A model generated the notes under the pieces. It ran no database searches and was not told the DNA's origin. It saw only the letters and a program-made list of their open reading frames with translations. Position numbers and translations under genes: made by a program. Positions 53,180-61,453 of a stretch of DNA of 64,000 nt are shown here, in pieces. The stretch lies in NCBI GenBank assembly GCA_965222695.1, contig OZ244967.1, positions 682,001 to 746,000 of the forward strand. Reading direction: 5' to 3'. Positions within the stretch are counted from its first letter, which is position 1, and every line of letters begins with the position of its first letter. Source of the stretch: UBA7957 sp965222695 (GTDB lineage Bacteria; Pseudomonadota; Gammaproteobacteria; Granulosicoccales; Granulosicoccaceae).

Positions 53180-54910
53180 TCAGTCAGCTCTTCTTATCAC
53201 CCGATACAAGCACAGGCCTAATAGGATCAAATACAGGCTTGGATCATGACTGTCAGCCCCGTTGACCAGACTGCAGCCGCCGCTGATGCCGGTTTCAATC
53301 CTGGGTTCATCATCGTCTTCTCGCCCATCGGACGCACTTGCCAGCGGCGGCTCAAAGCCGTCGACATAACCGGCAATGGCGGCTTTTACAGCGGAATGGC
53401 CATCCGCCAATCCATCGCCGCAGGTCAGTTGATCGCAACTGAACAAACCGTTTTCAGGAAAAGGCCGCGAACTTTGCAATAAAAGCCGCTCGATTTGATG
53501 GGGTGTCAGATCCGGATTCGCGCCGATCATTAAGGAGACTATGCCGCTGACATGTGCGGCAGCGGCGCTGGTGCCGGCAACATGCTTGTAGTGGCTGCCT
53601 TCCACCGGTTCATGTACGCCGCGATTGCTGGCCACGATCAGCGGCAAACCTTCGTTGGCCGCGTCCTCACCGCCGGGTGCGGCGATATCGACCATCGTGC
53701 CGTAGTTGCTGTAATAGGATCGGCTGCCGTCATTGCGAACCGCGGTGACGGAGATAACGTTTTCGCAACTGGCCGGAGCCGTGGGGATAATGTCGAGATT
53801 ATTCGCCTGATTACCGGCTGCTGCGATGATGATGGCGCCCGCGGCTCTGGCATCATCGATGGCCTCCTGTTCGGCGAAAGTGCAACTGCTGTTCGTACCC
53901 AGGCTGATATTGATCACCTGCGCCGGATTCGGATTTTCCGGCAACGCAGGATCGCTGACGCCGGCGGCCCAGCGTATCGCATCGACCATATCGGAACGTG
54001 AGCCGCCGCATTTTCCACTGACCCTTACCGGCAGTATTCTCGCGTTCCAGTCAATACCGGTAATGCCGTGATGTTGATCGCTGTTGGCCGCGATAATTCC
54101 GGCAATAGCGGTACCATGAAACGTACTGTCGTGAACTTCGCATTCGTAACCGACCGACATCATGGCTCTTGAGTCATCGAGATCGACCCAATCGCCCGGG
54201 TCGCTCGGATCAGGGTCCCGGCCGTCACCGTCGTTTGTCCGGAAAAACTGCATATACACAGGATACTGGCCCAGCAGGCTGTTATCACCGACCTCAAAGT
54301 CGGATATAAAATCATAACCTTCGACCAGACGCCCCTTAAGGTCGACATGTTCCGGCAGTATGCCCGTATCTATCACGGCGACTACGGTTTCGGCGGACCC
54401 TTTACTGAGTTCCCATGCCGATGGAAGATTGATCGATCCCGGTACCCGGCTGGCCGGGTGCAGCGTCCACTGGTTCTCGAAGTAATAGTCCGAAGGATCG
54501 GCAAAGGTGTAGACAACATCATCCGCCTCGACAGCATCGATCGAAGGATCTTGTCGCAGCTGTTCGATAATCAATTGGAGTTCGTCTTTGTCGACCGGCT
54601 TTTCCAGCGAGAGCAGGTAAGTATTACCGGACATCAAACGCCTGATATCGAGTGAATGCTGCACTTTCCGCGACAGGCGGCTCAGCAAGCGATTGCGTGC
54701 CTGGCCGTTATTGCGGACAGCCGTTTGCGCCGACTCGCTGAATTTGATCATCAGAGCAGGTGTGGTCAGAGCGGTCGCAACCTCACCGGCCGGACTGAAA
54801 CCGAGCGGCAATATTGCGCAGATGGCAACGAATGTGAATCCTTTGAATAGGCCTATTTCCTGTTGAAATAAACCCGCCGGTTTTCCCTTTCGGGAACTTC
54901 TGTCGTGCAC
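53180..54910 (-). CDS. Subtilisin-like serine protease (S8) with C-terminal sorting-like tail
   Basis: A 576-residue secreted protease. An N-terminal signal is near residues 20-45. An inhibitor-I9-like propeptide follows (about 50-140, LMSGNTYLLSLEKPVDKDELQLIIEQLRQDPSIDAVEAD). The catalytic domain has Asp181 (VVAVIDTG), His265 (FHGTAIAG), Asn367 (AAAGNQ) and Ser448 (AGTSAAAAHVSG). The C-terminus has a GGCSLVNG motif, an Asp-Pro-Ser turn, one hydrophobic helix (YLILLGLCLYRVI) and RRAD, a short cell-surface sorting tag (JDVT-CTERM or GlyGly-CTERM type). It is secreted, then probably held at the membrane and trimmed by a tag-specific protease that is not in this window. Confidence 0.9.
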   Translation of the reverse strand: MHDRSSRKGKPAGLFQQEIGLFKGFTFVAICAILPLGFSPAGEVATALTTPALMIKFSESAQTAVRNNGQARNRLLSRLSRKVQHSLDIRRLMSGNTYLLSLEKPVDKDELQLIIEQLRQDPSIDAVEADDVVYTFADPSDYYFENQWTLHPASRVPGSINLPSAWELSKGSAETVVAVIDTGILPEHVDLKGRLVEGYDFISDFEVGDNSLLGQYPVYMQFFRTNDGDGRDPDPSDPGDWVDLDDSRAMMSVGYECEVHDSTFHGTAIAGIIAANSDQHHGITGIDWNARILPVRVSGKCGGSRSDMVDAIRWAAGVSDPALPENPNPAQVINISLGTNSSCTFAEQEAIDDARAAGAIIIAAAGNQANNLDIIPTAPASCENVISVTAVRNDGSRSYYSNYGTMVDIAAPGGEDAANEGLPLIVASNRGVHEPVEGSHYKHVAGTSAAAAHVSGIVSLMIGANPDLTPHQIERLLLQSSRPFPENGLFSCDQLTCGDGLADGHSAVKAAIAGYVDGFEPPLASASDGREDDDEPRIETGISGGCSLVNGADSHDPSLYLILLGLCLYRVIRRAD

Positions 54911-55161
54911 AGCAAAACCTTGATAAGCATAAACTTTTTATCTCAGAAGCAAGAAACATGTCAAAGCATCTATAAAGAAAGCAGAGGCCGCCGGATGGGC
55001 GAGCGGTGAATCCGAGAGCGGGATGCCTGGACGGTATTGCTTGACTATCGCACCGGGGAGGCGCTGAAAACGTCGGTGTAATGGCGCTGTCGAGCCGATT
55101 CAGTCATATCTGTTGCCCATCCTAAATCCACCCGGTTTTATAGTTACAGTGGGACCGGTTC

Positions 55162-55683
55162 TCAGGTTTCGTTAAGACGGGGCATCAGCATTACCAGATT
55201 GCAGGGCATGGTTCGGTTATCCAACTGTGCGGCGATAACTTTACGCCACGCCGTACGGCAGGCACCTGATGAGCCGGGCAGAACAAACAAATAGGTGGCA
55301 TTGGCGACACCGCACAGTGCCCTGGACTGCAGGGTTGACGTACCGATTTCCTGGTAGGAGAGCATGCGAAAAGTCTCGCCGAAGCCCTCAATTTCTTTGT
55401 CAAGCAGGGGTTTGATCGCTTCGGGCGTGCCATCGCGGCCGGTGATGCCTGTGCCGCCCGTCGATACGATCACATCGACTTCCGGATTCCGGATCCAGCG
55501 GGAAACGATTTCGCGAATCTCGTATTTATCATCACGCACAATCGCTTTTTCATGACAATGATGGCCTTCGGCCTCCACAGCGTCGCGCAGTACTTTACCG
55601 GAAACGTCATCGTCTTCGGTCCGCGAATCAGAAACCGTCAATACGCAGATATTCAGTGAGAGAAAAGGTCGCTCTTGTGCCAC
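55162..55683 (-). CDS. moaB: Molybdenum cofactor biosynthesis protein B (MoaB)
   Basis: A 173-residue protein of the MogA/MoaB fold. Motifs: LTVSDSRTEDDDVSGKVLRDAVEAEGH and VIVSTGGTGITGRDGTPEAI, the molybdopterin-binding loop, plus LPGSSGACRTAW near the end. MoaB adenylylates molybdopterin before metal insertion; archaeal MoaB serves tungsten enzymes. It lies far from the AOR operon (about 38 kb) but would supply its cofactor. Confidence 0.93.
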   Translation of the reverse strand: MAQERPFLSLNICVLTVSDSRTEDDDVSGKVLRDAVEAEGHHCHEKAIVRDDKYEIREIVSRWIRNPEVDVIVSTGGTGITGRDGTPEAIKPLLDKEIEGFGETFRMLSYQEIGTSTLQSRALCGVANATYLFVLPGSSGACRTAWRKVIAAQLDNRTMPCNLVMLMPRLNET

Positions 55684-55808
55684 GGTTTATGCCTCCGAAA
55701 AATGGCCGAATCACGTCTTTCGCCGGAATTGAATCAGGCGATTATCTTAGCAGGTGAAATGCGGATGTCTAATGTAGAATAGGCCGCTGTTTTTTTCAGG
55801 AAACCACC

Positions 55809-56621
55809 ATGTCGGTTCGATTACAAAAATTTTTAGCCGCCCAGGGAATGGGCTCGCGACGCGAAATTGAAGGCTGGATACGCGACGAACAAATTCGCTG
55901 TAACGGTAAAACAGCAGTGCTTGGCGATCAGGTGAAAGAAGGCGACAGCCTGACGGTAAAAGGGCGGTACTACAAGGTGATCGCTCAAGCCTATCTTAAT
56001 CGCAAAGTGCTTATGTATCACAAACCTGAAGGGGTGATCACTACTAGGCACGATCCGGAGGGGCGGAGAACCGTGTTTGATCATCTGCCCAGACTGGGCA
56101 GCGGCCGGTGGATAGCGGTGGGGCGGCTGGATATCAACTCCATCGGTCTGCTGCTATTCACCAACGACGGGAAGCTGGCCAACGCATTGATGCACCCCTC
56201 GAATGAAGTGGTACGCAAATACGCGGTTCGTGTCAACGGCAGGGTGTCTGCCGAGGCGCTTGAGAATATGCGTCGGGGAGTGATGCTGGATGATGGTATG
56301 GCGAATTTTGACGATATTAAATACACCGGCGGAGAGAAAACCAATCAGTGGTATGAGGTCACATTGCGGGAAGGTCGTAACCGAGAAGTCAGGCGCTTGT
56401 TCGGATCGCAGGATTTACTGGTCGGCCGCTTGATCCGGATCCAGTACGGGCCGGTCAGCCTGCCGAAGTGGTTGGGGCGGGGTCGCTACCAGGATTTGGA
56501 TAAAAATCAGATTCATCAGCTTCTGCGGGCCGTGGGACTGGACAAAGCCACAGATGAAGACGAAAAATTGAAACTTGTTGCCCACCACCCACGTCATAAG
56601 AGACGTAGCAAAAAGAGATAG
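55809..56621 (+). CDS. rluB: 23S rRNA pseudouridine(2605) synthase
   Basis: A 270-residue RsuA-family enzyme. An S4 RNA-binding domain (about 1-60, RLQKFLAAQGMGSRREIEGWI) is followed by the catalytic domain with GRLDINSIGLLLFTNDG (Asp108) and GRNREVRRLFGS. A basic C-terminal tail (HHPRHKRRSKKR) is typical of RluB. It modifies U2605 of 23S rRNA. Confidence 0.93.
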   Translation: MSVRLQKFLAAQGMGSRREIEGWIRDEQIRCNGKTAVLGDQVKEGDSLTVKGRYYKVIAQAYLNRKVLMYHKPEGVITTRHDPEGRRTVFDHLPRLGSGRWIAVGRLDINSIGLLLFTNDGKLANALMHPSNEVVRKYAVRVNGRVSAEALENMRRGVMLDDGMANFDDIKYTGGEKTNQWYEVTLREGRNREVRRLFGSQDLLVGRLIRIQYGPVSLPKWLGRGRYQDLDKNQIHQLLRAVGLDKATDEDEKLKLVAHHPRHKRRSKKR

Positions 56622-56679
56622 TGCATGTCTCTGCAAGTTTGAAGATACTGTTCCGGACGACTTTCCCGAGGTAGTGGCA

Positions 56680-57717
56680 ATGCAGATTAAGATCCTTGCA
56701 ATGCTGTGTTCAGGCGTGATGTTTTCTCTCTGCGCGCTGGCACAGGAACAGGTACTGAATGAGAATATGGAAAATCCAGGCTATATCGAGGAGCCGGATT
56801 GGTTTAAGGAATCCTTTCTGGATATACGGGAAGATATAGGCGAAGCCAATGATAACGGAAAGCGGCTGTTGCTGTATTTTCATCAGGACGGCTGCCCCTA
56901 CTGCAAAAAACTGATTCAGGACAACTTCGGGCAAAAGCAGACCTCTGATCTGACCCAGCAATACTTCGATACGATTTCCATCAATATGTGGGGGGACCGC
57001 GAGGTTACCGATTTTTCCGGCAGCCCCGCTACGGAAAAATCTTTCGCCCGGCAAATGAAAGTGCAGTTCACACCCACCATGCTGATGCTGGACGAGAAGG
57101 GCGAAGTCGCACTGCGAATCAATGGCTATTATCCGCCGGCTAAGTTTATCGCCGCGCTTCATTTCGGCGGCCAGGGGCTGGAGAAAGAGCAACGATTCCG
57201 CGATTACCTGGCGCAAATCGAACTGACCGAAACCAGCGGCCAGATTCATAATGACGAGCGGTTTTTGCAGCCGCCGTTTCACCTGGCCGAGTCATTGATA
57301 CAAACCGACAAGCCCCTGCTGGTGATGTTCGAGCAAAAGCAATGTCTGGCCTGCGATGAGCTGCATGAGGATATATTACAGCGGGAGGAATCCAGGCAGC
57401 TACTCAATCGGTTCCAGGTCGCCGTGGTGGATATGTGGTCGAAAGAACAGATTCAAACCCCCGATCGGCAGACGACGGCGATAAATCGATGGGCCGAAGA
57501 ACTGGACATACACTATGCCCCGGCCATGGTCTTTTTCGACCGGACCGGCAGGGAAGTGTTCCGCACGGAAGCTTATCTGAAAGCCTTCCATATCCAATCG
57601 GGTTTTGACTATGTCGCCAGCGGTGCTTACCTGACTCAGCCGGAATTTCAGCGCTTTATCGAACTGCGGGCGGACGATATGAGAGCCCGCGGAATTGAAG
57701 TGGACTTAATGAAATAG
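56680..57717 (+). CDS. Periplasmic tandem thioredoxin-domain protein
   Basis: A 345-residue exported protein from ATG 56680 (GAGGT seven bases upstream), inside a frame that opens earlier and overlaps rluB. The signal is MQIKILAMLCSGVMFSLCALA. Domain 1 (about 30-165) is SoxW/thioredoxin-like with redox pair DGCPYCKKL and cis-Pro QFTPTML. Domain 2 (about 180-340) has EQKQCLACDEL and HYAPAMVFF. Two complete redox sites suggest an oxidation/reduction relay, possibly in sulfur or cytochrome metabolism. It is 58 bp after rluB. Confidence 0.85.
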   Translation: MQIKILAMLCSGVMFSLCALAQEQVLNENMENPGYIEEPDWFKESFLDIREDIGEANDNGKRLLLYFHQDGCPYCKKLIQDNFGQKQTSDLTQQYFDTISINMWGDREVTDFSGSPATEKSFARQMKVQFTPTMLMLDEKGEVALRINGYYPPAKFIAALHFGGQGLEKEQRFRDYLAQIELTETSGQIHNDERFLQPPFHLAESLIQTDKPLLVMFEQKQCLACDELHEDILQREESRQLLNRFQVAVVDMWSKEQIQTPDRQTTAINRWAEELDIHYAPAMVFFDRTGREVFRTEAYLKAFHIQSGFDYVASGAYLTQPEFQRFIELRADDMRARGIEVDLMK

Positions 57718-57736
57718 GTCGCCGGTGTTCTGAACC

Positions 57737-58780
57737 CTATACGAACAGCTGAAAAATCAATCCCGAAATGACCGCGCCGAACAATCCCAGGCTGAGATAG
57801 GCGGCAAAGACGCCACCGCGTACCAACGACCACACCGCCGCCATCGCGGGAATTGAACTGATCGCACCCGCAACCATAAACGCCATCGCGGCTCCCGCGC
57901 CCATACCCTGTTCCATCAGGCCGGCCAGCAGGGGCGGTGCGACATAACTGTTCAGATAGGCCGGCATGCCGACAAGCGCCGCGATGATAATGGACATCAG
58001 GCCTTCGCCGCCGACCGCACTCGCGATCAGATCCGCGGGCACATATTTGACCAGTAAAGACTCCAGAACATAGGCAAGCGCCAGCCACTTCACTAAAAAC
58101 AGGGCATTACTCAATAACTCTGAGCGGAAAATCCGTACTCTCGCAGCCTCGGTCCAGAAACGCCAGCGCGGTGATTTTTTGGTGGTCGAGCTGCAACCGC
58201 CGCTGTTACAGCAGCCTCCCGGGGCCGCCTTACGCGAAGGCTGTGAAAACAGCCCTCCCGCCACCAGAAATTTAATCGAATAACCGCCAAGCAAGCCAAG
58301 AAAGACCGCCGATACGGCTTTCCCGACAGCAAACGGCCAACCCAAAGCGCCTGCGGTAATAAACAGCGTCGGCGGATCGATCAAGGGTGAAGACAGCCAG
58401 AACGCCATAATCGCCGACAAGGGGGCGCCCAGGACCAGCAGGCCCGCGATAAATGGAATCACTTCGCAAGAACAAAACGGCGCCAGTCCGCCGAATAAGG
58501 CTGCGAACAATATCATCCGGTTTTCACGGCCTTCGAACACCTTGGTGACCACCGATTCAGCATCAGCCGCCTTTAGCCAGGCGATTAAAACAACAGCAAA
58601 TGCGATATAAGGCGCCGTGCCCACAAACGCTTTCACGGCGAAACTGATGACTTCCACCGTATTGGACGTATCCAACAGCAAGACCATCAGAGGTGCGCCG
58701 ATGGTCACCGTCCACGGCGTCAGCAAAGCTTGAAACCAATTGGTCTTTGGCAAGGGAGGTATTTGCACATTTTCAGCCAT
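57737..58780 (-). CDS. ArsP-type permease (organoarsenical/metalloid efflux)
   Basis: A 347-residue permease with about eight helices. PFCSCEVIPFIAGLLVLGAPLSAIMAF in the first half and GMPAYLNSYVAPPLLAGLM in the second are the family signatures. The conserved Cys pair CSC belongs to the ArsP active route for trivalent methylarsenicals. The central loop carries an extra Cys cluster (PGGCCNSGGCSS), which could bind the metalloid or a metal. The arsR gene precedes it with 8 bp overlap, as one operon. Confidence 0.85.
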   Translation of the reverse strand: MAENVQIPPLPKTNWFQALLTPWTVTIGAPLMVLLLDTSNTVEVISFAVKAFVGTAPYIAFAVVLIAWLKAADAESVVTKVFEGRENRMILFAALFGGLAPFCSCEVIPFIAGLLVLGAPLSAIMAFWLSSPLIDPPTLFITAGALGWPFAVGKAVSAVFLGLLGGYSIKFLVAGGLFSQPSRKAAPGGCCNSGGCSSTTKKSPRWRFWTEAARVRIFRSELLSNALFLVKWLALAYVLESLLVKYVPADLIASAVGGEGLMSIIIAALVGMPAYLNSYVAPPLLAGLMEQGMGAGAAMAFMVAGAISSIPAMAAVWSLVRGGVFAAYLSLGLFGAVISGLIFQLFV

Positions 58781-59108
58781 GGTGGGCTCCTGTTACACCG
58801 TTTTCTTCACTGCAGCACTCACTGAGAATATATGCCGCCAAAGTCTCCAGCCGGCCGAACGCTGCCCGGTTAATCACCGACCGGCCCGATTTCTCCTGTT
58901 CGATCAATCCCGCCGAATTCAGGAAACGCAAATGATGGGCTAGCGTCGACGCGGGCATTGAAATCCGGGATTGAATCTCACCGACCGACAAACCGCTATG
59001 GCCCGCTTTTACCAGAGTCAGCAATACCTCAAGCCGGGCCTCCGATCCCATTGCCGCGAAACCCTGGGCAGCTTCTTCAATATCGAGTTTATCGTCATTT
59101 ATAACCAT
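58773..59108 (-). CDS. ArsR/SmtB-family metalloregulator
   Basis: A 111-residue winged-helix repressor: EAAQGFAAMGSEARLEVLLTL then ISMPASTLAHHLRFLNSAGLIEQEKSGRSVINRAAF. The usual ELCVCDL site is absent; instead a Cys pair sits at the C-terminus (SECCSEEN, Cys98/99), an alternative trivalent-arsenic site seen in other ArsR clades. It should repress its own operon with the ArsP-type permease. The promoter places transcription start almost at the ATG. Confidence 0.92.
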   Translation of the reverse strand: MVINDDKLDIEEAAQGFAAMGSEARLEVLLTLVKAGHSGLSVGEIQSRISMPASTLAHHLRFLNSAGLIEQEKSGRSVINRAAFGRLETLAAYILSECCSEENGVTGAHHG

Positions 59109-59115
59109 AAAACTA

Positions 59116-59144
59116 GTTATATGGAAATAATTTCAATCTGTCAA
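59116..59144 (-). promoter_or_regulatory. arsR promoter (TTGACA-17-TATAAC), apparently leaderless
   Basis: On the minus strand TTGACA (59144-59139), a 17-bp spacer and TATAAC (59121-59116). The -10 ends 7 bp before the arsR ATG (59108), so the expected start coincides with the start codon. The palindrome AACTAGTT (59111-59118) overlaps the -10 and is a candidate operator. Confidence 0.75.
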
Positions 59145-59265
59145 GCCCAATCGCCGTACGGACAAATACAAAGCCCTCAATCTTGTGCTACACTTCGCCG
59201 CCGCTTCGAGCAAGAATAGCGGCGGGCCGCCGAAATACGGCCGCAACTGCAGTGAATGGGAAATT

Positions 59266-59592
59266 ATGACAAAAGAGACCCTCTACAGAGTTCGATTTTT
59301 CAACCAGGACAAAATCTATCAGGTCTTCGTCAAAGACGTATACCAAGGTGAAATGTACGGTTTCGTGATTCTCGAAGGCTTTGTCTTCGGTGAACACACC
59401 ACCGTCGTCGTGGATCCGGCGGAAGAAAAACTCAAATCCGAGTTCGAAGGCGTGCAATCGACCATACTGCCCATGCACTCCGTCGTACGCATCGACGTAG
59501 TTGAAAAACGCGGCACCGCAACCGTTTCGGATATCAGCGAAAAAGTCACACCTTTTCCCTCAGCTATCTATACGCCGAAAAAAACCGATTAA
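59266..59592 (+). CDS. DUF1820 family protein
   Basis: A 108-residue cytoplasmic protein. The family pattern is clear: YRVRFFNQDKIYQVFVKDVYQGEMYGFVILEGFVFGE, then VVDPAEEKLKSEFEGV and MHSVVRIDVVEKRGTA. The function is unknown; it is found mostly in gammaproteobacteria. ATG 59266 fits the family start; the frame opens 27 codons earlier. It is divergent from arsR. Confidence 0.92.
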   Translation: MTKETLYRVRFFNQDKIYQVFVKDVYQGEMYGFVILEGFVFGEHTTVVVDPAEEKLKSEFEGVQSTILPMHSVVRIDVVEKRGTATVSDISEKVTPFPSAIYTPKKTD

Positions 59593-59718
59593 GGCCCGAT
59601 ATCAATTGTCCCAGGCTTCCTGTGACGGCGGAAAATAGGGGCCAGCAGGATGCGTGGGACAATGATGACAGGCCCTAAGCCAAGCGGCTGGATAGCGGTA
59701 AAATCTCCTTTTAATCAG

Positions 59719-59747
59719 TGGACATTTCCGTCCGATTTGGGTAGATT
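59719..59747 (+). promoter_or_regulatory. Stable-RNA promoter for the tRNA-Ser leader
   Basis: TGGACA (59719-59724, 5 of 6 to -35), a 17-bp spacer, and TAGATT (59742-59747, 4 of 6 to -10), followed directly by GCGCCCTCC, the GC-rich discriminator of tRNA/rRNA promoters under stringent control. Transcription would begin near 59754 and reach tRNA-Ser after about 430 nt. Confidence 0.7.
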
Positions 59748-59796
59748 GCGCCCTCCTGAGAACGTTTAGGATTCACGAGAATCCCGCGTTCGTCCA

Positions 59797-60185
59797 CGGG
59801 GCGAAGGGCAGAAAGCGCGCAGTAACGAGCACGGTGCGTGCTCCGCTGCAAGGGAAGACAGCAAACCGTCAAATCAAGTGGAGGGGTGTCCGAGTGGTTG
59901 ACTAGATCGCCGGGAGCGATCTGAACAGCGAAGAGAATTCGCTGGCCCGAAGGGCGAAGGGCAGGAAGCGCGCAGTAACGAGCACGGTGCGTGCTCCGCT
60001 GTGAGGGAAGGCAGCAAGCCGTCAAATCAAGTGGAGGGGTGTCCGAGTGGTTGACTAGATCGCCGGGAGCGATCTGAACAGCGAAGAGAATTCGCTGGCC
60101 CGAAGGGCGAAGGGCAGGAAGCGCGCAGTAACGAGCACGGTGCGTGCTCCGCTGTGAGGGAAGGCAGCAAGCCGTCAAATCAAGT
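59797..60185 (+). repeat. 153-bp tandem repeats carrying the tRNA-Ser 5' end
   Basis: Two identical 153-bp units (59880-60032, 60033-60185) precede tRNA-Ser, and the tRNA itself starts exactly one more period later (60186). Each unit opens with the first 22 nt of the tRNA, then diverges into a block with perfect stems: AGATCGC/GCGATCT, AGCGAA/TTCGCT, GCCC/GGGC and GAGCACG/CGTGCTC. A partial, diverged copy (59797-59879) lies before them and lacks the tRNA part; upstream of it a GGATTC/GAATCC stem (59771-59786) holds the corresponding place. The open frame on the minus strand is only the translation of this repeat. Confidence 0.9.
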
Positions 60186-60276
60186 GGAGGGGTGTCCGAG
60201 TGGTTGAAGGAGCACGCCTGGAAAGTGTGTATACGTTAACAGCGTATCGAGGGTTCGAATCCCTCTCCCTCCGCCA
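60186..60276 (+). tRNA. tRNA-Ser (anticodon GGA)
   Basis: A 91-nt class II tRNA with acceptor GGAGGGG pairing to TCCCTCC, long variable arm, T-arm GAGGG-TTCGAAT-CCCTC, and encoded CCA. The anticodon loop reads CTGGAAA, anticodon GGA, which decodes UCU/UCC. Its 3' end borders an AT-rich island and is probably the island's integration site. Confidence 0.96.
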
Positions 60277-60580
60277 GTTATATTAAAAAATTTTAAATAT
60301 ATCAGATATTTAAGTTTAATTATATTATAGTGGCCCATCTTTTAGCCCATCAATAAATAACAATAACACAGCTCCTTAATACTCATGAATAATCCACCGC
60401 TTGTAGTATGTGCGGTAAAGTCAACAACGGTGCCCGACAGCTCGATTGACTAATCACCTCAGGAAGAGATTAGGCCGTGGAATTTTGAACTGATTGCGGG
60501 CTGGTGGGAATAATTAAGGCCATTGTCGATAGAACGTAGATTTAGCGGGGATCGGTTGCTGCGCTAAACTGCGCGACTCA
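60277..60580. other. AT-rich island start, non-coding
   Basis: Directly after the tRNA-Ser CCA the base composition drops (ATTAAAAAATTTTAAATATATC), and a block TGGCCCATCTTTTAGCCCATC (60331-60351) follows. The TGGCCCAT/TAGCCCAT direct repeat is the kind of sequence seen at integrase arm sites. I see no gene in the stretch. Confidence 0.5.
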
Positions 60581-61225
60581 CTAAGGTGCCGGAGTACTGA
60601 TTGTCACCGTTACACCGTTATCGTCATCATCACTGATACCGCCACCATTACCGCCACCTCCATTACTGCTGGGTTCACCACCACTGCTTGCTGCAGCAAG
60701 CCCTCCCAAAACTAATGCACCAAGACCAATTAAAAGTATTGATTTCGACGAAAAGCTTGGCTTTATATCATTATTGGATGGTATTTCCGCTGCTTCGGAG
60801 ATAGCTTCGTTTTCAAAAACGCTTAACACCAATGGTTCAAATGTGAAGCCACGAAGTAAGGTGTTTCCGGCGATATCCTCAGCTTGAATATAATATTCCA
60901 ACCCAGGCGGCTGTAGTAATGATTCAGCTAGTTCTGTTATATACATATCTGAATTATTCGCTACTGCCATCTCTACCTCTTTGAAGTCTATTTCTCCCAC
61001 ATACCTGTAAAACAATGTAACTTTTTTAATGCCGTTTTCATCATGAATAGTGGAGGTAATTACATGCGGTTTATTTGACGGCACCGGTGAATCCTCGGGC
61101 TCATGAAACACTTTTGGTGGTGTTATATCTCGTTGAGACTGAGCTTGCGCCAAGGAAACCAATGCCGGTGTAAGACTCAATATCAGTGCTAGTGAATAGG
61201 ATATAATGCGTCTTACATTGACCAT
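60581..61225 (-). CDS. Exported protein with one beta domain and C-terminal membrane anchor
   Basis: A 214-residue protein of unknown function. Signal peptide (IISYSLALILSLTPALVSLAQA), then an Ig/FN3-like domain (PPKVFHEPEDSPVPSNKPHVITSTIHDENGIKKVTLFYRYVG ... EYYIQAEDIAGN), a fold found in bacterial surface proteins that bind extracellular matrix-like or S-layer partners. Then a hydrophobic segment (SILLIGLGALVLGGLAAASSGG) and a Gly/Ser/Asp-rich tail. The tail does not carry a known sorting motif. ATG 61225 is preferred to the TTG four codons earlier. It is on the island, divergent from the YD-repeat lipoprotein. Confidence 0.65.
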   Translation of the reverse strand: MVNVRRIISYSLALILSLTPALVSLAQAQSQRDITPPKVFHEPEDSPVPSNKPHVITSTIHDENGIKKVTLFYRYVGEIDFKEVEMAVANNSDMYITELAESLLQPPGLEYYIQAEDIAGNTLLRGFTFEPLVLSVFENEAISEAAEIPSNNDIKPSFSSKSILLIGLGALVLGGLAAASSGGEPSSNGGGGNGGGISDDDDNGVTVTISTPAP

Positions 61226-61453
61226 ATGAATTCTCAATTTTTAATACAGCCCAGGACTCATAAAAATCTAAGAAATTGACAACTCGGCTTTTGGTTATTG
61301 GTCATGCAATCTTCTTCTTAGATGTGCTTCCTCTTGATTTATACCATATCCAGGACTGTCAAAGCTATTGTATAATTTTCCGAAGACGATGAAATAGTAA
61401 TGTGAATCCAAGTATTCTGTTCCCGTAGAACATCATTAATTCGAGGGACGAAA

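Noticed and set aside
59711..60178. 155-codon minus-strand frame with internal 51-residue repeats
   Set aside because: It is the translation of the 153-bp RNA repeat (51 codons), covers the tRNA-like segment, and has no ribosome site or family resemblance.
59797..60276. CRISPR-like array
   Set aside because: The repeats are 153 bp, contiguous and without unique spacers, and they contain a tRNA 5' end.
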